From: Deinococcales bacterium | GTDB lineage: Bacteria > Deinococcota > Deinococci > Deinococcales > JAAFIG01 | DNA length: 64,000 nt | Direction: 5' to 3' | NCBI GenBank assembly: GCA_025352125.1 | Contig: JANXTZ010000011.1 | Location: forward strand, 1-64,000 | Shown here: positions 29,189 through 36,779 of the stretch, piece after piece | Position numbering within the stretch: position 1 is the stretch's first letter | Layout of the letters: every line of letters starts with the position of its first letter | Made by a program: the position numbers and the translations under genes | The notes under the pieces: generated by a model | Databases searched by the model: none | Told to the model about the DNA's origin: nothing | The model's input: only the letters and a program-made list of their open reading frames with translations

Positions 29189-29704
29189 ATGAGGAAAGTA
29201 ATTTTAGTAATTGGATTTATTGCTGGAATTTCAAGTATTATTCTAGCAAATGCGCTTAAAATAGGAATATGGACTGTAGAAATAGAAAACGATTCAATTT
29301 CTGGTCAAACTGTAACAGCTTCTACTACAGCAACTTCAGGAAATAATCTCGGTCAAACTCTTTCTTCTGATGGCAAAGAACTTATTATTAGATGTGATAT
29401 TGATGGTGCTGCAATTTATTATCACATTGATACTTTTTTTAGTTCCTCTTATTCTGAACTTCCTGTAATCTGGAAAATAGATTCAAATAAACCAGTAAAA
29501 GAAAATTGGGGGATGGCATCCTCTTATCGGGCAATTTTTATGCCAGATGAAAGTCTCAAATCATTCTATAAACAGGCACTAAAAGGCAAATTGTTAAAAA
29601 TCCGAGTAAATGTTGCACCAGGAATTCCAGGTTCTGACAATGATTACACTTTCAAGTTAACTGGACTTACCAAAGCAGCAAAATACTTAAAGTGTTTCAA
29701 GTAA
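29189..29704 (+). CDS. Secreted hypothetical protein with weak TagO/VasI-like pattern
   Basis: Signal peptide; LIIRCDIDGAAIYYHIDTFF...PVIWKIDSNKPVKENWGMASSYRAIFMPDESLKSFYKQALKGKLLKIRV. Confidence 0.55.
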   Translation: MRKVILVIGFIAGISSIILANALKIGIWTVEIENDSISGQTVTASTTATSGNNLGQTLSSDGKELIIRCDIDGAAIYYHIDTFFSSSYSELPVIWKIDSNKPVKENWGMASSYRAIFMPDESLKSFYKQALKGKLLKIRVNVAPGIPGSDNDYTFKLTGLTKAAKYLKCFK

Positions 29705-29950
29705 ATAAAACCCAACTTCAAAAATAGGGTTGGTTACTCAGGAAGAAATAACCCCTGGGTACGTCAATCCTGATAGCCTTAAAATCTTATTTAATTAAAT
29801 CTAGGTGTTAGTGAGCCTGGATTTAATTTTTGATGCTTAAAATTGAACTGAAAACTCTAATGATTAGGGTGTAGAATCCTCTAAGAAGAAAGGAAAACTT
29901 GAGATGTTCAATCTAATATGAGATAATACATCTAAGAAATAAAGGAATAG

Positions 29951-30187
29951 GTGATTAGTATAAGTAACTATGAATTATATATTTTGGCAAATTGTGGTTT
30001 TGACTGGGAAACACTAGCAGAAATCTATTTTAAAGTTAGGGGGTATAAGACAAGTGAAAGAGCATTGTACTTAAAATGTTATAGAGAATCTAAAGAATTA
30101 CAATATCAATTTAATCAAGTTGAAATTATTGAGATTGCAACACAAATTATTGAGAAGTACAAAATTAAAGAAAAGTTAGCAAATTAA
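29951..30187 (+). CDS. Small hypothetical protein (GTG start)
   Basis: 78-aa ORF, composition consistent with the element. Confidence 0.45.
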   Translation: MISISNYELYILANCGFDWETLAEIYFKVRGYKTSERALYLKCYRESKELQYQFNQVEIIEIATQIIEKYKIKEKLAN

Positions 30188-30223
30188 GAGAGAATACAAA
30201 TTTAAGGAAAAGGTAAACATAAT

Positions 30224-30382
30224 ATGGCAATTACAGAATTTGAAACCAAGCAAACAAAGACAGGAACACAAGTTAAGAAAGTTTACAAAGATGGTGGTGT
30301 AGATACTACTTCTACCTATGAAATTGATAAACATGGAAATTGGATACTCGTAAAAACTGAAACTAAGGAATCAAAAGATTAG
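30224..30382 (+). CDS. Small hypothetical protein (52 aa)
   Basis: AAGGAAAAGG upstream; MAITEFETKQTKTGTQVKKVYKDGGVDTTSTYEIDKHGNWILVKTETKESKD*. Below the ORF-track cutoff. Confidence 0.5.
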   Translation: MAITEFETKQTKTGTQVKKVYKDGGVDTTSTYEIDKHGNWILVKTETKESKD

Positions 30383-30424
30383 ATAGTTTCTCGAGAATTC
30401 ACATACTTTTCGGCAAAACATAAA

Positions 30425-30464
30425 AAGAGTTAGTTTCTAGGTTCTCACTTAAAAACTAACTCTT
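30425..30464. terminator. 12-bp perfect stem-loop upstream of the Rep-like gene (terminator or replication origin)
   Basis: aagagttagttt-N16-aaactaactctt. Confidence 0.6.
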
Positions 30465-30497
30465 CAAAAAATCACCACTTTCACGCTACCACACGTT

Positions 30498-31196
30498 ATG
30501 GAGACTGCTTTACTTATGACTAATTGTACCATATTTACCGAAGATTTTCTAGTAAATCCGCAAAAAAGAAAAGACCTTCAAGAACTTTTTAACAATGAAA
30601 AATACCAAAGAGTTGATAAATCTACAGGTGAGATTATTGGTTACTATCTTCATGATGCCGTAAGGAACAAGAGTAATTTTACGGCAAAGAAAGCATTATC
30701 AGAAAGCTCGAGATTCACAAATTTCAAGAATAAAACAGAAAGTCTTTATTCTTATGTTCTAAACCTCAAAGATATAAACCCTGAAAGAGCTAAATTAGAA
30801 AATCTTTATGATAAGAGAAAATACAATGCACTTATTGGAATCTTAGATAAAATCATTCAAGGGTCTTACATTGCAACTCTTGAATACGGAGTACAAACAG
30901 GTATTCATGCACATATTCTTTGTCAGAAACAAACCAGTGAAAACTTAAAATCTGAATTTAAGATTACAGAAGAAAGTTATGTAAAAACCATTCAGTATCT
31001 TAAAAAAGGAATCTTATCACCTGTGAAGAAAGGTGAATTTAGAATCAACTATGAAGAAATAAAATCAGATTATGAGGTAATTGCAGGAAGGATTATTGAA
31101 CTTCGGAAGATGAAAAGGAAACGTTCAGCACAGGTAATTTATAGGACAAATAGAAAGATTACACGTCTGTATTCAAAAGTATCTCCGACAAACTAA
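30498..31196 (+). CDS. Putative HUH-type rolling-circle Rep-like protein
   Basis: ATLEYGVQTGIHAHILCQ (HxH) followed by ESYVKTIQYLKKG (Y...YxxK-like). Confidence 0.4.
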   Translation: METALLMTNCTIFTEDFLVNPQKRKDLQELFNNEKYQRVDKSTGEIIGYYLHDAVRNKSNFTAKKALSESSRFTNFKNKTESLYSYVLNLKDINPERAKLENLYDKRKYNALIGILDKIIQGSYIATLEYGVQTGIHAHILCQKQTSENLKSEFKITEESYVKTIQYLKKGILSPVKKGEFRINYEEIKSDYEVIAGRIIELRKMKRKRSAQVIYRTNRKITRLYSKVSPTN

Positions 31197-31624
31197 TCGT
31201 TATTCCTTTTTACTCTTGGTTTAGGAATTCTATTTAGTTTCTCTTGGTACTCTTTGAATGCTTCTTCAAATTCTTTATCATCTAATTCTTCTAAGTTCTT
31301 GCTTATCTTCTTCTTTTTAGTTTGATTCAAGAATCCGTTATTCATAGAATGCTTTTCTAAAGTGAACCACTCTTGTATAGACACTAAATCCATTATTACG
31401 AAATCTTGTATTAACCCTTTGTTATCTTTCCGAGGCTGTTCTATTTTTACTGGTTTTCCATCTGAAACTGAGAAATATCCATCAGGCAAGATGTTTTTCA
31501 GTTCTCCATTTTTGATTGCTTCCCTGATTTGAATACCCAAAGTTCGATAAACAATCATTGTACCCTTTGAAGATTCTTTTTCTAGGAACTCGAGCAGGAA
31601 ATCTGAAAGTTTCAATCTAGGCAT
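31193..31624 (-). CDS. Hypothetical protein, convergent with the Rep-like gene
   Basis: 143-aa ORF with overlapping stop codons. Confidence 0.5.
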   Translation of the reverse strand: MPRLKLSDFLLEFLEKESSKGTMIVYRTLGIQIREAIKNGELKNILPDGYFSVSDGKPVKIEQPRKDNKGLIQDFVIMDLVSIQEWFTLEKHSMNNGFLNQTKKKKISKNLEELDDKEFEEAFKEYQEKLNRIPKPRVKRNND

Positions 31625-31936
31625 GTGATAGATTATACCTGAATACCTAAGCCTGTGCTACGTCTCGTAGGATGCTCGAGAAGACCCTTACAATCTTTTT
31701 CGGGAGTTCAGATACCCTAAACAGATTAAAGCTAATTTAAGAACACCAAGAAGAGAATCAGGTGATTCAAGTTTAAACACTAAATTAAGAGGTAAAAAAG
31801 AACACAAAACTTAGAGTTGACAAAAAACAAGATTCAGGCTTAAAGTACGAAAATGAAAACAATCAGATAGTCATAGAGATAAGACTGAATGATTGAATGT
31901 TGTTCTAAACGGGATTATTTGAGATTTAGAGTTAAA

Positions 31937-31978
31937 ACTGATTACGAATCAGTTGCTCTACCCCTGAGCTACTTCGGC
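31937..31978. repeat. att of element 2: displaced 5' half of tRNA-Thr
   Basis: 42-bp identity to 27671-27712; lacks the 3' half of the tRNA. Confidence 0.95.
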
Positions 31979-31999
31979 GGTCGGCTCGAACCTCAGAAG

Positions 32000-32026
32000 A
32001 TTATCGGCTCGAGCATCACCTGTCAA
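32000..32026 (-). promoter_or_regulatory. Orphaned original host promoter of tRNA-Thr
   Basis: Minus strand TTGACA-N15-GATAAT, 21 nt upstream of the displaced tRNA 5' fragment; spacer contains CTCGAG. Confidence 0.6.
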
Positions 32027-32028
32027 GT

Positions 32029-33201
32029 TCAGATTTTTGAAAACTCGAGTGCGGTTTTTGCCAACAATTCTGCGGCAAGCGGCAGGGCGCGTTCGTCATC
32101 GAAGTCAAAACCTGGGTGATGGTGGGCTTTGTCGCGTCCGGTGGCGGCATCGTTTGAACCCACAAAAAAGAACACGCCTGGTTTTCGTGCCAGAAATTCG
32201 GCGACATCCTCTCCGCCCATCGTCTGATCGGCGGTGCTGACGCTACCGTTCACGTCTCGAGCGACCTGTTCAAAAAGACTGGTCAGGCTGGAATCGTTGA
32301 CCACTGGCGGTGGACCATCGACCCAATCAATGCTACCCGTTGCACCGAACGCACTCGAGAGGGTCACGGTCATTTCTTTAATGCGGTCTGTCAACCTCGA
32401 GCGCAACTCGCTTTCGAAGGTGCGCAGTGTGCCGCGCAATTCGGCGCTTTCGGGAATGATGTTGCTCGCGCCCTCGCCCGCTTTGAGGCTGGCAATCGTG
32501 ACCACGGCGGTGTTGGTCGGGTTGGTTTCACGGCTGACCAGGGTTTGCAGCGCGGTGATCAAGTGTGCGGCGACCACCACGGGATCAATCGCTTGGTGCG
32601 GCGATGCGGCATGTCCGCCCTTGCCTTTAATCGTGATCGTGAAACTGTCGGCTGCTGCCATGACCGCCCCTGCCCGAACGCCGACCCAACCGACGGGTTT
32701 GTCATTCCAGAGGTGCAAGCCCACCACCGCGTCCACGTCGTCCATCAAATCGGTTTTCTGCTCGAGCATCGCGCTTGCGCCGCCCACGACCTCCTCGGCG
32801 GGTTGAAAAACAAATTTGAACGTTCCTGAAAGTTCATTTCGGTTCTTTGCAAAGACTGTGGCGACATGCGCGGCAATGGTCGCATGACCATCGTGACCGC
32901 AGGCGTGCATCACCCCAGGGGTGCTCGAGGCATAGCTTGCGCCAGTGGTCTCAAAAATTGGCAGCGCGTCGATGTCGGCGCGAATCATCACGGTTTTGCC
33001 TGGTTTTCCGCCCCTCAAATATCCAATGATGCCCGTGATGCCGACATTGCGTTCGACTTCAAAGCCAAGTTGCTCGAGGTGATCGCCCAGAATTTTGCTG
33101 GTGCGAAACTCTTGAAAACCAAGTTCTGGATGGCTGTGAAAATCACGACGCATGGCGACCATGCTGGGTTGTAACGCCTCAAGCTCCAATTTGATGTTCA
33201 T
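32029..33201 (-). CDS. M20-family amidohydrolase/carboxypeptidase
   Basis: MHACGHDGHATIAAHVATVFA, MGGEDVAEFLARKPGVFFFVG. Confidence 0.93.
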   Translation of the reverse strand: MNIKLELEALQPSMVAMRRDFHSHPELGFQEFRTSKILGDHLEQLGFEVERNVGITGIIGYLRGGKPGKTVMIRADIDALPIFETTGASYASSTPGVMHACGHDGHATIAAHVATVFAKNRNELSGTFKFVFQPAEEVVGGASAMLEQKTDLMDDVDAVVGLHLWNDKPVGWVGVRAGAVMAAADSFTITIKGKGGHAASPHQAIDPVVVAAHLITALQTLVSRETNPTNTAVVTIASLKAGEGASNIIPESAELRGTLRTFESELRSRLTDRIKEMTVTLSSAFGATGSIDWVDGPPPVVNDSSLTSLFEQVARDVNGSVSTADQTMGGEDVAEFLARKPGVFFFVGSNDAATGRDKAHHHPGFDFDDERALPLAAELLAKTALEFSKI

Positions 33202-33223
33202 AATGGCAGTCTAGCATCTGGTT

Positions 33224-34069
33224 TTAAGGCGCAACCGTTCGCAATTCGACACTCCAACCCTCGCCGCTCGAGACGCCAAAATGACCCGCAAAACTCGAGC
33301 AATTCATGCCGAGGCTGGCGTTCAGGAGGCTGTTGACGTACACCAGGCGCTCGCCCAATTTCACATGCCCAAAACTTGGCACGTAAGGCAGGGTTTCTTG
33401 ATAAACCTGTTGATGGTGTTTGAAGACCCGCACCTCGAGGTGATCGCCCAGTTTGACACCCAAGTCGTCCAATAAATGCTTTGGAATATTCGTCCAGACG
33501 TTGCCAAATTGAATGTCCAGCACCGGAATCACGCCGCGTATAACGTTCTCAACCCGTGTCGGGGCTTCAATCTCGAGTCGGGTGATTTTGGGCAGTGTTT
33601 CGCCAATCTTGCCAAACTCGAGCAAGCCAGACGCCAGTTTTGCCCCTACAAAAGCGTACAAATCGCGTCCCAGAAAAGTGTAACTCTCGCTCGAGCCTGG
33701 AAGGCGGTGCATGATCTCGTCAATTTCAAACGTTTCGAGCGGACCGAATTCGTCCTCGATCAGCGTCAGCAGACCATTGTCTGGACAAACGTAAATCCTC
33801 CCACCCGTATCTTTTGCCGCCACACTTTTGCGGTTCGTGCCAACGCCAGGGTCAACCACGATCACGAAGACCGTGCCAGCCGACCAGTACGGCGCGGTTT
33901 GCCGCAACCTGTACCCACCCTCGAGAATGTTGAACGCCGGAATCTCGTGGGTCAGATCAACCACGTCCAAAGTTGTGTTGACCCCTCGAGCCACGCCCTT
34001 CATGGCTGCCACCGCGCCATCACGAAGTCCAAAATCGGTCATCAAGACCAACGCTGATAAATTGTTCAT
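33224..34069 (-). CDS. SAM hydroxide adenosyltransferase/DUF62-family protein
   Basis: LVLMTDFGLRDGAVAAMKGV, VIVVDPGVGTNRKSVAAK; start MNNLSAL preferred. Confidence 0.9.
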   Translation of the reverse strand: MNNLSALVLMTDFGLRDGAVAAMKGVARGVNTTLDVVDLTHEIPAFNILEGGYRLRQTAPYWSAGTVFVIVVDPGVGTNRKSVAAKDTGGRIYVCPDNGLLTLIEDEFGPLETFEIDEIMHRLPGSSESYTFLGRDLYAFVGAKLASGLLEFGKIGETLPKITRLEIEAPTRVENVIRGVIPVLDIQFGNVWTNIPKHLLDDLGVKLGDHLEVRVFKHHQQVYQETLPYVPSFGHVKLGERLVYVNSLLNASLGMNCSSFAGHFGVSSGEGWSVELRTVAP

Positions 34070-34302
34070 ACTGACACCCTCGCACCCGAGCGACTTCAAA
34101 TGTCGGCGGCTAGCCAAGCGGAATCGAACCGTCGGCTGCCACAAGCGCGATGAAGGAGTTTAACCCGAATTGTGACCCGAGAATCAAGTTCTCCGAAGTG
34201 ACGCCTTGGAGTTTGAAATTTTCAAAGTGACTGAAACGAACCCAGCTCGAGATTGTGGTTTCAAATGACCTTGAATTCACAAATCTTTGCTATCGTTTTG
34301 CC

Positions 34303-35883
34303 ATGAAACCCAACGCTCGACTGCTGGTGGTGACGGGACTCGGTTTGGCATTGCTTGGCGGGGCGATGGCGGGCGTTCGACTTATCAGTGTTGGCGAAAC
34401 CCGCCCAATGTCAGCGCATTCGCACAGCGCCTGGCAGGGCAATTTGAACGCCAGTTTGCCGCCAGTGCTGCCCTACATTCCCACCTACTACGGTCACGTC
34501 CGTCCGATTCTCGAGGCAAAATGCACGGGTTGTCACACCGATGGCGGCATCGCGCCGTTCAGTTTGACCGATTCTGAAACCTCTACCTCCCACGCTCGAG
34601 CCGTTCAGTTGGCGGTGCAAAGCAAAAGAATGCCGCCGTGGTTGCCAGCAGGGGAGAGTCCAGCGTTTAAAGACGCTCGGGTGCTGACCGACGAAGAGAT
34701 TGCGATTCTGGCAAACTGGCAGTGGGCGGGTTCGCCCCTTGGGAAGCTCGAGGATGCCGCGCCGGTGGTCGCAAAAGCGGTTCAAGCCAAACCCGATTTA
34801 AGCGTGGACACCGGACGCGATTTTTCGCCAGACCGCAACCTGACCGACGAATACCGTTGCTTTCTGATTGACCCAAAACTCGAGAAACCGCGCTACATCA
34901 CGGGTTACAACATTGTGCCTGGCGACCCGAGCGTGGTGCATCACGTGATTTTGTTCTCGATTCAGGGCGTAACCATTCAGGAAGCCAAACAACGCGAGGC
35001 GGACAGTGACGCTCGAGGTGGCTGGACTTGCTTTGGCGGTCCAAACGTCGGCAATCAGGCACTGCGTGACGCGGCAAGCGACGCCGCCAAGACGGGCGAT
35101 ACCACCAAAGCCGAGGATGTGCTGGGTTACGCGGGTTCATGGGTTCCAGGCTCGAGCGCGATTCAGTTCCCCGAGGGCACGGGCATTTTGCTCAAACCTG
35201 GCACACAACTGGTGATGCAGGTGCATTACAACCTGCTGGCTGCCAAAGCCGATAAGGTGCTCAAAGACCGCACCACCGCCCAGTTTTACCTTTCCCCAGA
35301 GGGTGCAACCCTCAAACGTTTGGGCATGGCGGGCGCTGCCGCCAGCGTCGAAATTCCTTGTGCTGGAACGTATCCAACCGACTCGAGCGACCCTTGCAAC
35401 CGCGATGCGGCGTACAAAACGGTCAGCAAATACCAAGAGCCGTGGTTGACCAAAGTTTTGCAGAGCGGTTTGATGGCAACGGTTTGCAAACACGACTTAC
35501 CAGTCAACGGTGTAAATTCAAATAAAGTCGTGACGCATTGTGATTTTCCAGTCAGCAGAGACCTGCTGGCGATTGGCGCCCAGGGACACATGCACACCAG
35601 GGGTTTGAGTGTCAAGCTCGAGATCAACCCGAACAATCCAGAAAAACGCATCGTCGCACTGGACATTCCGCACTGGGATTTTCACTGGCAGAGCGCGTTT
35701 TATTTTGAGAAACCCTTCAAGATTTTTAAGGGCGACACCCTGCGGATTACCTGCACCTACGACAACAGCTCAGCCAATCAGCCCTGGATCAACGGCGTCC
35801 AAGAAAAACCGCGTTATATCGTCTGGGGCGAAAGCACCCAGGATGAAATGTGTATTGGAAACATCCAAGGGGTGCGGGAGTAA
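34303..35883 (+). CDS. Copper type II monooxygenase-like protein with N-terminal c-type haem motif
   Basis: RPILEAKCTGCHTDGGIAPF (CxxCH); VVHHVILFS, MQVHYNLLA and GAQGHMHTRGLSVKLE His-rich segments. Confidence 0.7.
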   Translation: MKPNARLLVVTGLGLALLGGAMAGVRLISVGETRPMSAHSHSAWQGNLNASLPPVLPYIPTYYGHVRPILEAKCTGCHTDGGIAPFSLTDSETSTSHARAVQLAVQSKRMPPWLPAGESPAFKDARVLTDEEIAILANWQWAGSPLGKLEDAAPVVAKAVQAKPDLSVDTGRDFSPDRNLTDEYRCFLIDPKLEKPRYITGYNIVPGDPSVVHHVILFSIQGVTIQEAKQREADSDARGGWTCFGGPNVGNQALRDAASDAAKTGDTTKAEDVLGYAGSWVPGSSAIQFPEGTGILLKPGTQLVMQVHYNLLAAKADKVLKDRTTAQFYLSPEGATLKRLGMAGAAASVEIPCAGTYPTDSSDPCNRDAAYKTVSKYQEPWLTKVLQSGLMATVCKHDLPVNGVNSNKVVTHCDFPVSRDLLAIGAQGHMHTRGLSVKLEINPNNPEKRIVALDIPHWDFHWQSAFYFEKPFKIFKGDTLRITCTYDNSSANQPWINGVQEKPRYIVWGESTQDEMCIGNIQGVRE

Positions 35884-35915
35884 AATCACGTGCCTCAAAA
35901 AAAATCAGGAGTGTT

Positions 35916-36227
35916 GTGGTTTCAGTCTCCAACCTCGAGATTATCGATAACAAAGATTTAAATCGTTTTGAAGCTCGAATTCAAGACGAACTGGCGGTGC
36001 TCGAATACCATTCGAGTTCAAACGTCTTGATCCTCAATCATACCCAAGTCCCACAGAAGCTTGAGGGACAGGGTGTGGGCAGTTCTTTGATCAAATTTGT
36101 GCTCGATGAAGCTCGAGTCAACCACTACAGCATTGTGCCCATGTGCCCATTTGTGGCGGTGTACATTCGTCGTCATCCAGAGTACCGTGACCTTGTGCCA
36201 GAACGATTTTTGTACATGGTCAGTTAA
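35916..36227 (+). CDS. GNAT-like N-acetyltransferase (YjdJ-like)
   Basis: VLILNHTQVPQKLEGQGVGSSLIKFVLDEARVNHYSIVPMCPFVAVYIRRHPEY; GTG start after AGGAG. Confidence 0.82.
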   Translation: MVSVSNLEIIDNKDLNRFEARIQDELAVLEYHSSSNVLILNHTQVPQKLEGQGVGSSLIKFVLDEARVNHYSIVPMCPFVAVYIRRHPEYRDLVPERFLYMVS

Positions 36228-36243
36228 ATCTTGAGGTGATGAT

Positions 36244-36648
36244 GTGAAAGCTGGCAAAGCCAATACCAGTCCAGAAATCACCGTGTTTTTTGACTCGAGT
36301 CGCTGCATTCACGCCGCCGAATGTGTGCGTGGTTTGCCTGAAGTGTTCGATGTCACAGCGCGTCCCTGGATTCGAGCCGATCACGCCAGCGCCCAAGAAT
36401 TGATGGAAGTCATCAGCCGTTGTCCGTCGGGGGCATTGCAATTTGAAAATGCGAACGGTGTGCCTGAAATCCCAGCAACGCCCACAACCTTTCGTCTCCT
36501 TCAAGACGGTCAACTCGAGGTGCGGGGCGATCTGTCGTTCACGAATGCAGGCGGCGAAACGATGTTTGGCACCCGCGCGATCCTCTGAACCTGTGGACGA
36601 TCAAACAACAAGCCATTTTGTGATAACAGTCATCAAAAACTGGCGTAA
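36244..36648 (+). CDS. YjdI-like 4Fe-4S/CDGSH iron-sulfur protein with in-frame TGA (36586-36588)
   Basis: ORF to 36588 has the Fer4_19-like part (FFDSSRCIHAAECVRGLPEVFD...ISRCPSGAL). Reading through the TGA gives ...GTRAIL[TGA]TCGRSNNKPFCDNSHQKLA*, a CDGSH motif. Confidence 0.75.
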
Positions 36649-36779
36649 ATCCTCTACACAATCCACCTCGAGTTGAATAAACCCGAGGTCTGGAGCGTGT
36701 GATGTTTGCACAAACCGTATCTCGAGCGTAAACTTAGACCAAGTTCAAAAATCTTGTTCTCGAGTATCCTAGGAGCACC

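Noticed and set aside
34108-34200. tRNA-Sec (selC) to explain the UGA in the CDGSH gene
   Set aside because: No pairing anticodon stem and no complementary acceptor 5' strand; only a T-arm-like stretch.
36586-36588. Genome-wide reassignment of UGA as a sense codon
   Set aside because: Several intact genes here (e.g. hsdM, 7527-7529) terminate properly at TGA and no other conserved protein needs UGA read-through.
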